Source: Anaerosalibacter bizertensis
Lineage (GTDB): Bacteria; Bacillota; Clostridia; Tissierellales; Sporanaerobacteraceae
NCBI RefSeq assembly: GCF_009696605.1
Contig: NZ_VULR01000001.1
Span: forward strand, 186,001-250,000
Direction of reading: 5' to 3'
Length of the DNA: 64,000 nucleotides
In this document: positions 9,753 through 18,761 of the stretch, piece by piece
How positions within the stretch are numbered: position 1 is the first letter of the stretch
How the letters are laid out: each line of letters opens with the position of its first letter
The notes under the pieces: generated by a model
Seen by the model: only the letters and a program-made list of their open reading frames with translations
What the model was told of the DNA's origin: nothing
Database searches by the model: none
Made by a program: the position numbers and the translations under genes

Positions 9753-9794
9753 AAGAAATAACCTCTAAGATTTAAATCTTAGAGGTTATTTCTT
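9753..9794 (-). terminator. Intrinsic terminator of the ptsHI operon
   Basis: A perfect 42-base inverted repeat (AAGAAATAACCTCTAAGATTT and its complement) spans the last codons and stop of ptsI. On the minus strand it ends in the T-rich ATTTCTTATTT. Half of the stem encodes the last residues of Enzyme I. Confidence 0.75.
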
Positions 9795-11484
9795 TATCTA
9801 TATATTTTTCAACTTCTTGGGGGGAGCCCAAGGTTAAAATTTTTTCAACCTTCTCTTCCATTTCGGTTTTAGAAATATTTTTTATAATCCATCTTGCCAT
9901 TAGCATCGAAGAAGCACTCATACTAAATTCGTCTAATCCCATTCCTAAAAGAATTGGAATTAATTTTTCATCTCCTGCAGCTTCACCACACATTCCTACC
10001 CATATGCCTTCCTTATGACCATTCTCTATAGTCATCTTAATAAGTCTTAATACAGCTGGATGATATTGACTATATAAATAAGAAATATCTTGATTTCCTC
10101 TGTCTACTGCAAGGGTATATTGAATTAAATCATTAGTACCAATGCTAAAGAAGTCTACTTCTTTAGCAAAAATATCTGATTGAATCGCTGTTGAAGGTAT
10201 TTCTACCATTATTCCAACTTCTATGTCTTCATTAAATTTAACATTTTCAGATCTTAACTCAGATTTCACTTCTTCTAAAATATCTTTTGCTTTTCTTAAT
10301 TCATCTATATTAGAAATCATAGGAAACATTATTTTTACATTTCCATATGCACTTGATCTCAAAATAGATCTTAATTGAGTTTTAAATATATCTGTTCTAT
10401 CTAAACAAAGTCTAATGGCTCTATATCCTAAAAATGGATTCATCTCTTCTGGAAGATTTAGATAAGGTAAATCTTTGTCTCCTCCTACATCTAAAGTTCT
10501 GATAACTAGAGGTTTTCCATCTAATTTCTCTGCTACAACCTTATATGCTTCAAATTGTTCTTCTTCTGTTGGTAATTTATCTCTATCCATATATAAGAAT
10601 TCACTTCTATATAAACCAACACCTTCACCATCATGCTCTAAAACCTTATCTATATCTTTTGGAGTGCCTATATTAGCTGCTATTTCAACTTTTACCCCGT
10701 CTTTAGATATACTTTTTTCACCTTTTAAATTATTTAACTCTTCTTTAAATTTTTCATAAGAATTTTTCTTTTCTTTATATTTATTAATTTCTTCTTCTGA
10801 AGGATTAAGAATTACTAATCCCTCATTTCCATCCATGATTATAATATCTTCATTTCCTACTTTTTTAGTTATATCCTTTACTCCAACAATTGCAGGCAAT
10901 TCTAATGTTCTTGCCATAATAGAAGTATGAGATGTTCTTCCACCAAATTCAGTTATAAATCCTAAAACCTTATCTTTTCTCATTTGAGCTGTATCTGATG
11001 GGGTTAAATCGTCAGATACTATAATATATTCGTCTTCTAAACTTGATAGTTCTACATCTTTTATACCTAGTAGATTTTTTAAAAGTCTAATTGATATATC
11101 TTTTACATCGGCTGCTCTTTCTTTTAAATATTCATTGTCAAGGCTTTCTAAAATTTTGACATACTCATCTGTTGCTTTTTTTACTGCCCATTCTGCATTA
11201 ATTTTTTCTTCTTTAATATTATTCTTAATTCTTCCTATAAATTCTGGATCCTCTAACATTAATCTATGAGCATTAAAAATTTCTGCTTCTTTTTGTCCAA
11301 ATTCCTTTAAAGTATGTTCATATAGAGATTCTATCTCTTTTATACTTTTACCAATATTTTTATCTAATCTATCCAATTCAATTTCAGCATTGTCTATATC
11401 CTTCTTTTTAATGTCTATATTAACTTCTTTCTTTAAAAAAACTTTACCAATAGATATCCCTGGAGAAACTCCTATGCCTTTCAT
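9772..11484 (-). CDS. ptsI: PTS Enzyme I (phosphoenolpyruvate-protein phosphotransferase)
   Basis: A 570-residue full-length Enzyme I. It takes phosphate from phosphoenolpyruvate and passes it to HPr. Seen: the phosphohistidine region GGRTSHTSIMAR with the active histidine near residue 186, the PEP-binding barrel with GLYRSEFLY and RTLDVGGDK, and the C-terminal IGTNDLIQY and MCGEAAG with the catalytic cysteine. It starts 12 bases after ptsH behind AGGAGG and ends inside its own terminator stem. The operon also contains a lone IIB and a PRD regulator but no permease. Confidence 0.97.
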   Translation of the reverse strand: MKGIGVSPGISIGKVFLKKEVNIDIKKKDIDNAEIELDRLDKNIGKSIKEIESLYEHTLKEFGQKEAEIFNAHRLMLEDPEFIGRIKNNIKEEKINAEWAVKKATDEYVKILESLDNEYLKERAADVKDISIRLLKNLLGIKDVELSSLEDEYIIVSDDLTPSDTAQMRKDKVLGFITEFGGRTSHTSIMARTLELPAIVGVKDITKKVGNEDIIIMDGNEGLVILNPSEEEINKYKEKKNSYEKFKEELNNLKGEKSISKDGVKVEIAANIGTPKDIDKVLEHDGEGVGLYRSEFLYMDRDKLPTEEEQFEAYKVVAEKLDGKPLVIRTLDVGGDKDLPYLNLPEEMNPFLGYRAIRLCLDRTDIFKTQLRSILRSSAYGNVKIMFPMISNIDELRKAKDILEEVKSELRSENVKFNEDIEVGIMVEIPSTAIQSDIFAKEVDFFSIGTNDLIQYTLAVDRGNQDISYLYSQYHPAVLRLIKMTIENGHKEGIWVGMCGEAAGDEKLIPILLGMGLDEFSMSASSMLMARWIIKNISKTEMEEKVEKILTLGSPQEVEKYIDKEITSKI

Positions 11485-11496
11485 ATTAACAGCCTC

Positions 11497-11760
11497 CTAT
11501 TCTCCAAACTTATTATTCACCAATTCAACTAAACCCTTCACTGCTTCTTCTGAATCTTCTCCAATTGCTTCAATTTTTATTGAATCTCCCATACCAGCAC
11601 CCATACTAAGTATTCCCATTATACTCTTAGCATTATATTCTTTTCCATCCTTAATCACTTTTATTTCTGAACTATATTTTGATGCTTCTTTTACAAATAA
11701 ACTAGCTGGTCTAGCATGTAAACCTGTTTCATTTTTTAAAGTAACACTTTCACTGTACAT
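11497..11760 (-). CDS. ptsH: HPr phosphocarrier protein
   Basis: An 87-residue HPr that carries phosphate from Enzyme I to sugar-specific EIIA domains. The open frame extends to an ATG at 11766, but that is only one or two bases from AGGAGG; the ATG at 11760 has normal seven-base spacing and puts the phosphorylated histidine exactly at position 15 (TGLHARPAS) and the regulatory serine at 46 (AKSIMGI), as in Bacillus HPr. Ser46 is the site used by HPr kinase in catabolite control. It lies 19 bases after the IIB gene. Confidence 0.97.
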   Translation of the reverse strand: MYSESVTLKNETGLHARPASLFVKEASKYSSEIKVIKDGKEYNAKSIMGILSMGAGMGDSIKIEAIGEDSEEAVKGLVELVNNKFGE

Positions 11761-11785
11761 TTTCATTCCTCCTAAACATATGTTT

Positions 11786-12079
11786 TTATTTTATATTTTT
11801 TATTATGTTTAAAGAATTCTGTATTATATCTTTACAACTTACATAAATAACTGGCAAGCCTTCAAATCTTTCCTTCCCATCAATAGGTCCATCATTAGTT
11901 AATATAACTGCTTTAGCTTTTTTGATATCAGAACTAGTTATCTCATTTTCTATAAATATTCCCTGAGTCTCTACCTTTATATTTACATTAGCTTGTTTTG
12001 CCGCCTGTTCTAATGCTTCCTTAGCTAAATTTGTACAAACAATACCTAGTGGACAAGAAGTAACAGCCAGAATATTCAT
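11786..12079 (-). CDS. Lone PTS fructose-type IIB protein
   Basis: A 97-residue stand-alone IIB domain of the fructose type. The phosphoacceptor cysteine is residue 9 in TSCPLGI, the equivalent of TACPTGIAH in fructose IIB domains; the later segments TQGIFIENEIT and AKAVILTNDG match the family. Ordinary IIB units transfer phosphate to a sugar held by a IIC permease, but no IIC or free IIA is in this operon. It begins one base after the stop of the PRD regulator gene and is followed by ptsH. A regulatory role, or service to a permease elsewhere, is inferred. Confidence 0.85.
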   Translation of the reverse strand: MNILAVTSCPLGIVCTNLAKEALEQAAKQANVNIKVETQGIFIENEITSSDIKKAKAVILTNDGPIDGKERFEGLPVIYVSCKDIIQNSLNIIKNIK

Positions 12080-12080
12080 A

Positions 12081-14045
12081 CTATTTTCTTCCTTTCGTCA
12101 ATAATCTATATATTTCTTCACTATTATTATTTTTCCTAATCTTATTTAATATTTCTTTATTATCTAATAATCTATAAAAATCAGAGAAAGTTTTTTTAAC
12201 TACATCTCTAGAGTCGAAATTTAGCCCTAATAAAAAGACAATATCTACATTGTTCCCTGACCAATCAATTGGTTTTCCCAATGTAGCAAAAGCTATAACT
12301 GGTCTTTTTACATAACGTTGATTAGCATGGGGAATAGCTACACCATTCCCTATAGCTGTAGAAGTAAGTTTTTCTCTTTCAAATACTTCTGTCACAAAGC
12401 CTGCTTCTACATAATTTTGTTTCATCATTTGATAGCTTAAAAATTCTATTACAGATTCTTTTGTTTCTAGTTTCAAATTTAAAAATATTAAATCTGGTTT
12501 AAATAAAACTTGAGAATTATCTTCCATTAGCCCTATATCTAACTTCTTTGTATTTTCAATATTTATAACCCATTTTTTTATCTCTAATATATCTTTTTCT
12601 TCTAAAAAAGGGCTTATTTGAACCACTGGCTTTAAATAATAATCAAGAGGTATTGTAGAAATAACTATATCAAAAGTTTTTGTTTCTATATTTTCAATTT
12701 CATGTTTTGAAACTATATCCACAATTTCAAGACTTGGTAAAGCTTTTTCTAGTCTTATAGATACTAACTGTGATGTACCAACACCACTACTACATACTAC
12801 TACAGCTTTAGTGTTAGACTTTTGTCTCTCCATTGCAGCTCCAATATGAATTGCAATATATCCTATTTCATCTTCATTTACTTTAAATCCATAATATTTC
12901 TCAAATAAAACGCTACTTGCCCAGCTTGCTCCAAAAATACTAGGATAATTTTCTTTTATTTCATCAATAAGTGGATTTTTTATAGTAAGACCGTACTTTA
13001 ATCTATTGATAGTTGGTTTTAAATGCAATGCCAATCCTACTAGCGCTTTTTTGTCTTTGGTTAAATCTATAGATAATATATTTCCTATTAGTTCTATTAT
13101 CTCCTTGGACAAATTAACTATCTCTTTATCCATACTATCCAATATTTTCAAACTACTGTCTAAACTATAAGACTGTTGTAATTTAGATCCTAATATATGA
13201 ATTGCTATATAAGAAATTTCATCTTCAGGTATTAAAACTTTAAAGTTTTCTTCCAATTTAGATGCTAATAACTTTGCAATATAATATTCCTTTTGTGATT
13301 TAATGTCAGAAAAATCATCCTCTGTAAGCTTAATAACTTTACTTTGTTTTATTCTTTCTATTGAAATTGCTGAGTGAAAAATTAAATTGGAAATAGATTC
13401 ATCAGACAATTTGATTTCCATCTTTTTCTCAGCCTCTTTTACAATTTCAGATACAATATACAGATTCTCTTTAGAAAACATTTTCATATGGCTTCCACAT
13501 TCATTATGCAAATCATCAATATTTAAACCTTGGAAAAAATCTCCTGCTAATCTTCTAAAATCCTTTTCTTTTCCTACTAACTCAACTCCATAGTTTTGTT
13601 TTCTAAGAATAGCTAATTTATAATCTTTTACTTTTTTTTCAACCTCATCTAAATCTTTAAATACAGTTATTCTACTTACATATAACTCTCTTGAAATCTC
13701 TTCCATTGTAATTGGTTGTTGCACTTTTAAAAGTTTCTTCAAAATATAATTTTGTCTTTCTTCTGGTAAAAAAGGTTGAATATAAGAACTCGTTATCCTT
13801 AAACTATCTCTAAATTCCTTTTCTTTACCTTCATTTAGGTCTATCCATACTCCTACTCTAGGCCTTCTTATAATTCTTCCATATCCTTCTCTTTGAATAA
13901 TTTCATCTATTTTATCTAAATCGTTTCTAATAGTCCTATTAGAAACCTTTAAATCTTTCTCCATATCACTTATAGTTATAGGATAGGTGTTACTTAATAG
14001 TATCTTTAAAATTTCAATCCATCTATCTTTCAATATATCATTCAT
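12081..14045 (-). CDS. PRD-containing BglG/MtlR-type transcriptional regulator
   Basis: A 654-residue regulator. Domains in order: two helix-turn-helix segments in the first 150 residues (YPITISDMEKDLKVSNRTI and later QPITMEEISRELYVSRITV), two PTS-regulation domains with paired histidines (for example AIHILG and LHLKP, then AIHIGAAME), a IIB-like domain with VVCSSGVGTS, and a C-terminal fructose-type IIA with the phosphohistidine in GVAIPHANQ. Such proteins are DNA-binding activators switched by phosphorylation. The start at 14045 is set by GGGGTG seven bases upstream; the frame is open for 19 more codons. It leads the operon with IIB, ptsH and ptsI and probably controls it. Confidence 0.9.
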   Translation of the reverse strand: MNDILKDRWIEILKILLSNTYPITISDMEKDLKVSNRTIRNDLDKIDEIIQREGYGRIIRRPRVGVWIDLNEGKEKEFRDSLRITSSYIQPFLPEERQNYILKKLLKVQQPITMEEISRELYVSRITVFKDLDEVEKKVKDYKLAILRKQNYGVELVGKEKDFRRLAGDFFQGLNIDDLHNECGSHMKMFSKENLYIVSEIVKEAEKKMEIKLSDESISNLIFHSAISIERIKQSKVIKLTEDDFSDIKSQKEYYIAKLLASKLEENFKVLIPEDEISYIAIHILGSKLQQSYSLDSSLKILDSMDKEIVNLSKEIIELIGNILSIDLTKDKKALVGLALHLKPTINRLKYGLTIKNPLIDEIKENYPSIFGASWASSVLFEKYYGFKVNEDEIGYIAIHIGAAMERQKSNTKAVVVCSSGVGTSQLVSIRLEKALPSLEIVDIVSKHEIENIETKTFDIVISTIPLDYYLKPVVQISPFLEEKDILEIKKWVINIENTKKLDIGLMEDNSQVLFKPDLIFLNLKLETKESVIEFLSYQMMKQNYVEAGFVTEVFEREKLTSTAIGNGVAIPHANQRYVKRPVIAFATLGKPIDWSGNNVDIVFLLGLNFDSRDVVKKTFSDFYRLLDNKEILNKIRKNNNSEEIYRLLTKGRK

Positions 14046-14285
14046 TTTAATAACACCCCAAATATATGATTTGGTAATCTGGCAATTAGTATACATATTC
14101 ATTATCTTTAATAGTATAATATCATAGAATATGCATATTTACTATATATTAAAGGTACTATTTGGTTACAGATTAATGTGGCAATTCTTTATATATGCAT
14201 CTTTTTAGTATCTATTATCTATTATTTTATACTCTCTATAATTTATCCATATATATTTTATAAACAAAATACCTAAAAATAAAAA

Positions 14286-14326
14286 AATGTCTCTAGATAA
14301 GGAAATTTTTATCCAGAGACATTTTT
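14286..14326 (-). terminator. Intrinsic terminator after the DUF5317-like gene
   Basis: An inverted repeat AATGTCTCTRGATA/TATCCAGAGACATT with a short loop lies directly after the TAG stop at 14327; the minus strand continues with a T run (positions 14281-14286). Confidence 0.75.
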
Positions 14327-14941
14327 CTACAATTTACATGTTCCATAAGTAAAATCTAGTATATTATCTTTTCTTTTCCTTGATAACATTTCTTTTTGTA
14401 TTATAAAAAATACTCCTAATGCAACAAAAATATCTCCAACACTAATAACTTTAGGTAAAGGATAAGGATTTGGTATAGGTATAATATCTGTTAAAAAATA
14501 AACCCTTATAGCTTCTGTAGATATTTTATGTGTTAATATCTTTCCATTTTTAAGCATGTCCATTTGTTTTAGTAATGATGAATATTTAAGGCCTTCTAGG
14601 GAAACTGGCATTTTCCCACCATTAAGTATAATAGCAATAAAATTAAATAAAGAACCTATGAAAACAAATAGAATACCTTTATTTTTTAAATTTAATATAA
14701 GTCCAATTATAAGCAAAATATAGACTATAATGTGAATATAATAAAAATATTCCCTTATTAAAACAGATAATCTTCCATAAGTTAGTTTTTCAATATATAT
14801 ACTAGAATACTCTAATAAAAAACCTATAACAAATAAATACCAACCTTTTATTTTTAGATTACCTATACTTTTTATTTTTCCTCCTCTAATCTTTCCTACA
14901 ATTATTGATAAAACCAAAGATTCAATTAACATACTTAGCAC
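14327..14941 (-). CDS. DUF5317-like membrane protein
   Basis: A 204-residue membrane protein with five or six hydrophobic helices. A loop with NGGKMPVS near residue 108 and a following GKILTHK segment resemble the conserved NGxxMPV and histidine region of the DUF5317 family. Function is unknown. It is a single gene between the PTS operon and the CoA-disulfide-reductase-like gene, with its own terminator. Family assignment rests on motif memory only. Confidence 0.55.
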   Translation of the reverse strand: MLSMLIESLVLSIIVGKIRGGKIKSIGNLKIKGWYLFVIGFLLEYSSIYIEKLTYGRLSVLIREYFYYIHIIVYILLIIGLILNLKNKGILFVFIGSLFNFIAIILNGGKMPVSLEGLKYSSLLKQMDMLKNGKILTHKISTEAIRVYFLTDIIPIPNPYPLPKVISVGDIFVALGVFFIIQKEMLSRKRKDNILDFTYGTCKL

Positions 14942-15089
14942 TCCTTTAAATTATATTGGCTAATTATTTAATATTCTACTTTAAATACCTTTTTCCTCCT
15001 ATTTTTTGTTATTTTTAATTAATTATTGTATTTTAAAGAAAATAAAATTATTTATTATAAACAACAACTTAAAATATTGATTTAAAAAT

Positions 15090-15122
15090 AAAAAATCAGA
15101 GGATCTAACTCCTCTGATTTTT
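15090..15122 (-). terminator. Intrinsic terminator after the FAD/rhodanese/TusA gene
   Basis: Stem AAAAATCAGAGG pairs with CCTCTGATTTTT around an eight-base loop, four bases past the stop of the gene at 15127, with a T/A-rich tail on both strands. Confidence 0.8.
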
Positions 15123-15126
15123 AAGA

Positions 15127-17112
15127 TTATTTATTTAAACCTTTTTTCACAGTAACTAAAAAGCCTTTATCGACTCGTTCACCTTTTACAAAAGTATTTC
15201 TTGTATTACTACACCAAGTTTTCATTCTTTCGCTAAAGTTAGGATCACTTGATAATATTTCTAGTATATCTCCATCATCTATTTTTTCTATAGCTTCATT
15301 AATTTCTTTAGATGGAGTTGGACAAGTCAATTCACTTATATTGATTTTAAGAGTTTTTCTACTATCATCTTCGTTTCCAATAACTTTTATTTCTCCATGA
15401 TCTGTATATTCTATATTTTCAGATTGAATTCTCCCTCCACAATCATTTTCATCTTTACAAAATAGATTACCATAGGTCATAAATCCACCAGCAAAATTTT
15501 TAGCTTTAAATCCATTTTGTACTAATATTCTAGAAGCTATATATCCTCTAATGCCTATTCCACAATAAGGTACTATTAACTTATCTTTGTCTAATTCATC
15601 AAGCCTATCCCTTAAATCGTTCAATGGTATATTTATAGAACCTTCTACATAACCCATTTCTCTTTCTTCTGGATCAGTCACATCTAAAATGATAGAATTT
15701 TCTCTATCTAAATCGTCTAATTCATTCCAAAAGATAGTGTCTACATCTTTATTTAAGATATTTTCAGCTACATATCCTGCCATGTTTACTGGATCTTTTG
15801 CTGAAGAATATGGTGGTGCATAAGCAAGTTCTAGTTCTTTCAAATCATAGATAGTTCCTCCAAATCTAATAGCTGTAGCTATTACATCTATCCTCTTATC
15901 CACCCCATCATAGCCTACTGATTGAGCTCCTAAAATTTTTCCTTCTAAATCAAAGATTAATTTAATAGTTATAGGTAATGCTTCTGGATAGTAGCCAGCA
16001 TGAGATTTAGCATGTATGAAAGATATAAGATAATCTTTTCCATATTCTTTACCTAGCTTGTTTAATGTCTTTTCATTGTTTCCAGTACTAGCAACAGTCA
16101 TATCAAATACTTTAGCAACACTAGTTCCCTGAGTTCCTTTGTATTCTTCTTTTCTTCCAACTATATTATTAGCCACAATTCTTCCTTGTTTATTGGCTGG
16201 CCCAGCTAGCGGTACCATAGTTTTAGTTTTATTTACAAAATCTATAACCTCGATAGCATCTCCAATAGCAAAAATGTTTTTATCAGAAGTTCTTAAGTTT
16301 TTATCAACTACTATTCCACCTCTTTGATTCACTTCAAGACCTGCATCTTTTGCTAATTCTCCATTAGGACGTATACCTATAGAAAGAATAACTAAATCTG
16401 TTTCTATAGTTTTTCCACTTTGTAAAGTAATAGTAGTTTTACCATCTTTGTAATCAAAGGTTTGTACACCATCACCTAAGTAAAGATTTCCACCTTTAGA
16501 TTTAATATGTTCATGGATTATTTCAGCCATTTCAAAATCTAAAGGTGCCATTACTTGATCAAGCATTTCAACTATTGATACTTCAATACCTAATTCATGT
16601 AAATTTTCAGCCATTTCAAGACCAATAAATCCTCCACCAACTACAACTGCTTTTTTAGGACAGTTTTCTTTTATAAATCCATATATAGCATCTGTATCTG
16701 GTATATTCCATAAACTAAATATATTTGGAGAATCAATACCTGGTATTGGTGGTCTAAGCGGTGTTGAACCAGGAGACAATACTAAATAATCATATGACTC
16801 TTCATATATTTTTCCTGTAGATAAATCTTTAACTTCTATTTTCTTTTCATCTTTAAGTATTTTTGTCACTTCATTTTTTATTCTTACATCAATATTAAAC
16901 CTTTTTTCCATTGACTCTGGAGTTTGAACTAATAAAGCATCTCTTTCTTCTATAGTTCCTCCTATATAATAAGGTAAACCACAATTAGCAAAGGATATAT
17001 ATTCGCCTCTTTCAAATAAAATTATTTCTAAATTCTCATCTAATCTTCTAAGTCTTGCAACAGTTGTAGCTCCACCAGCTACTCCTCCAACCACTAAAAC
17101 TTTCTTTGACAT
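15127..17112 (-). CDS. CoA-disulfide-reductase-like flavoprotein fused to rhodanese and TusA domains
   Basis: A 661-residue three-part protein. Residues 1-440 are a pyridine nucleotide-disulfide oxidoreductase: FAD motif VGGVAGGATTVARLR, active cysteine in FANCGLPY near residue 44, NAD(P)H motif VVGGGFIGLEMAE and GDAIEV. Residues 460-555 are a rhodanese domain with the persulfide cysteine in PYCGIGIRG. The last 75 residues are a TusA-like domain with ELTCPTPS and a second cysteine in WCSN. Relatives reduce CoA disulfide, CoA persulfide or polysulfide and pass sulfane sulfur on. An ArsR-type repressor gene lies 141 bases upstream on the same strand, with an inverted repeat between. A role in sulfane-sulfur handling is inferred. 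Confidence 0.85.
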   Translation of the reverse strand: MSKKVLVVGGVAGGATTVARLRRLDENLEIILFERGEYISFANCGLPYYIGGTIEERDALLVQTPESMEKRFNIDVRIKNEVTKILKDEKKIEVKDLSTGKIYEESYDYLVLSPGSTPLRPPIPGIDSPNIFSLWNIPDTDAIYGFIKENCPKKAVVVGGGFIGLEMAENLHELGIEVSIVEMLDQVMAPLDFEMAEIIHEHIKSKGGNLYLGDGVQTFDYKDGKTTITLQSGKTIETDLVILSIGIRPNGELAKDAGLEVNQRGGIVVDKNLRTSDKNIFAIGDAIEVIDFVNKTKTMVPLAGPANKQGRIVANNIVGRKEEYKGTQGTSVAKVFDMTVASTGNNEKTLNKLGKEYGKDYLISFIHAKSHAGYYPEALPITIKLIFDLEGKILGAQSVGYDGVDKRIDVIATAIRFGGTIYDLKELELAYAPPYSSAKDPVNMAGYVAENILNKDVDTIFWNELDDLDRENSIILDVTDPEEREMGYVEGSINIPLNDLRDRLDELDKDKLIVPYCGIGIRGYIASRILVQNGFKAKNFAGGFMTYGNLFCKDENDCGGRIQSENIEYTDHGEIKVIGNEDDSRKTLKINISELTCPTPSKEINEAIEKIDDGDILEILSSDPNFSERMKTWCSNTRNTFVKGERVDKGFLVTVKKGLNK

Positions 17113-17144
17113 TTAAAATTCCCCCTTGAAATATTGTAAAATCC

Positions 17145-17168
17145 ATATATTGCAATAATACAATATAT
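17145..17168. promoter_or_regulatory. Candidate ArsR-type operator
   Basis: An inverted repeat ATATATTG-N8-CAATATAT lies 33 bases upstream of the flavoprotein start and downstream of the repressor gene. Size and AT-rich arms fit ArsR/SmtB operators. Binding by the neighbouring repressor is inferred. Confidence 0.5.
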
Positions 17169-17253
17169 TGTTTAAAAATTTAATAATGTATCCAGCCTAG
17201 CATTGGAATACGTTTTCAATTAAATTATCGTTAATTAAATGACGATTTAAACC

Positions 17254-17529
17254 TTAAAAAATTGATTTTAAAATTTTTTCTACATCTTTATTTATAAGTT
17301 TATAATATATTTCTATTCCTTCTCTTCTTCCTTCAATTATCCCTGCAGCTTTCAATCTAGATAGATGTTGAGAAACTGTAGATTGAGGTGCCTCAAGACA
17401 ATTTTGCATCTCTGTTACATTTTTTTCTCCTTCTTTTAAGAGTCTTCTCACAATGCAAAGTCTTACAGGATGGGATATAGCCTTTAAAACATCTGCTTTT
17501 TCCTCTAGTATTTTTTTATCAATATCCAA
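17254..17529 (-). CDS. ArsR-family transcriptional repressor, possible thiol or persulfide sensor
   Basis: A 91-residue winged-helix repressor. The recognition helix is QSTVSQHLSRLKAAG, preceded by the family's AISHPVRLCIVRRL start. It lacks the CxC metal site of arsenic and zinc sensors; the only cysteines are residues 25 and 44, so sensing through a thiol or persulfide is possible. The TTG start follows AGAAGGTG by six bases. Its location just upstream of the FAD/rhodanese/TusA gene makes it that gene's likely regulator. Confidence 0.82.
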   Translation of the reverse strand: MDIDKKILEEKADVLKAISHPVRLCIVRRLLKEGEKNVTEMQNCLEAPQSTVSQHLSRLKAAGIIEGRREGIEIYYKLINKDVEKILKSIF

Positions 17530-17688
17530 TATTTACACCTTCTTTATATCCTTATATTCATATAATATAATATATAAATATAAAAGTCAATATTATCTTT
17601 TAAATTTTTTTTGTTATTATATTCCTTGTATTTAATTAAATATAAAGTTAAAAATATAATATAAGTTAAAAAATAAGGAGGAATTTCA

Positions 17689-17886
17689 ATGGACAAAATC
17701 GATCCTAATGCAAGAGTTGGACTTGAAGAATTTAAAGCTGAAATAAGTAAAGAATTAGGACTTGATACCACTTTAGATAAATCTGTTGATAATACTAAAA
17801 ATATATTCTATGCAGGTAAAGTTGGAGGACTTATGACCAGAAAATTAGTTGAAATGGGAGAAGAAAATTTAATAAACAAAGATTAG
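17689..17886 (+). CDS. Small acid-soluble spore protein, alpha/beta type (copy 1)
   Basis: A 65-residue alpha/beta-type SASP. These proteins coat and protect DNA in the spore and are digested by the GPR protease at germination. Seen: FKAEISKELGLD, the GPR-site-like region, and AGKVGGLMTRKLVEMGEEN, the second DNA-binding helix. The N-terminus is shorter than in the copy at 25263. AAGGAGG precedes the ATG by seven bases. Expression in the forespore is expected, but I could not fix a convincing sigma-G promoter. It converges with cotJC. Confidence 0.88.
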   Translation: MDKIDPNARVGLEEFKAEISKELGLDTTLDKSVDNTKNIFYAGKVGGLMTRKLVEMGEENLINKD

Positions 17887-17908
17887 CCCCAAAGTTTTGG
17901 GGCTAATA
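17883..17908. terminator. Bidirectional terminator between SASP and cotJC
   Basis: TTAGCCCCAAA pairs with TTTGGGGCTAA around a 2-base loop. The TAG stops of the converging SASP and cotJC genes are both inside the stem, and the arms are followed by A/T runs. Confidence 0.75.
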
Positions 17909-18475
17909 AAATTTCCTACTATCTAAATCTTCTTGTACTATCATCAATGCTTCTCCAAATCTTTGAAAATGTACTATTTCCCTTTCTCTTAAAAATCTTA
18001 ATGTATCTATAACACCAGGATCATCGCTTATCCGGATTAAGTACTCATAAGTAGCTCTCGCTTTCTGCTCCGCTGCCATATCTTCATGTAAATCTGCTAT
18101 TGGATCTCCTTTAGATTGTATATAACTAGCTGTCCATGGTGCTCCAGCTGCATTGTGTGGAAATGGGCTTTTTCCATGATTCACATAGTGAGCTTCAAAA
18201 GGTGTACCTTTAATCTCTTCCTCAGAAGCATCCTTCACTAATTTCCAAGCTAGAGTCCCTATTATTTCCCAATGAGCTAATTCTTCTGTACCTATATCTG
18301 TTAAAAGCCCTTTAGCTCTATCAGTAGGCATAGTCCATCTTTGTGTTAAATATCTAATTCCAGCTGATAGCTCTCCATCTGCTCCTCCAAACTGTTCTAA
18401 AAGCATAGCTGCTAAAGTCGGATTACATGTATCTACTTTTACAGGATATTGAAGTTTTTTTTCATAAATCCACAT
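17903..18475 (-). CDS. cotJC: Spore coat protein CotJC (manganese-catalase-like)
   Basis: A 190-residue member of the manganese catalase family found in spore coats. The four-helix bundle carries paired glutamate and histidine ligands in LLTDIGTEELAHWEI, HEDMAAEQKARATYE and LREREIVHFQRF. It probably removes peroxide or serves as a structural coat protein. It follows cotJB by 12 bases as last gene of cotJABC and ends inside a shared terminator. Confidence 0.93.
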   Translation of the reverse strand: MWIYEKKLQYPVKVDTCNPTLAAMLLEQFGGADGELSAGIRYLTQRWTMPTDRAKGLLTDIGTEELAHWEIIGTLAWKLVKDASEEEIKGTPFEAHYVNHGKSPFPHNAAGAPWTASYIQSKGDPIADLHEDMAAEQKARATYEYLIRISDDPGVIDTLRFLREREIVHFQRFGEALMIVQEDLDSRKFY

Positions 18476-18487
18476 ATACTAACCTCC

Positions 18488-18748
18488 TCAACATAATCTA
18501 TAGTCAAATTCCCAAGGCCAAGGTCCATTAATATAAGCCCATGGATATTGACTCATATTATGGTTTTGCAATGGCCCATATTTAGCTTCATATAAAGATA
18601 CTATTTCACTATATTTTTGAGCATAATTATTATGAAGTCTTAGTGCTCTCTCATCATTTGGATGAGTATCTAAATAAAGTGATGTCTCATCTAATACAAA
18701 GCTTATTTCCATAATTTCTTTCAATAAACAAACTTGCTCTCTATCCAT
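18488..18748 (-). CDS. cotJB: Spore coat protein CotJB
   Basis: An 86-residue spore coat protein. The motif LLKEIMEISFVLDETSLYLDTHP with a later aromatic, proline-rich C-terminus (YPWAYINGPWPWEFD) is characteristic of CotJB. The open frame extends ten codons further, but GGAGGTG seven bases before the ATG at 18748 fixes the start. It lies 13 bases after cotJA. Its function in the coat is unknown beyond being needed with CotJC. Confidence 0.9.
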   Translation of the reverse strand: MDREQVCLLKEIMEISFVLDETSLYLDTHPNDERALRLHNNYAQKYSEIVSLYEAKYGPLQNHNMSQYPWAYINGPWPWEFDYRLC

Positions 18749-18761
18749 AAAAACACCTCCA

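Noticed and set aside
11390-11812. Plus-strand 140-codon frame opposite ptsH/ptsI
   Set aside because: It is a shadow of two well-supported minus-strand genes and its product is a Ser/Pro/Ile-rich antisense translation.
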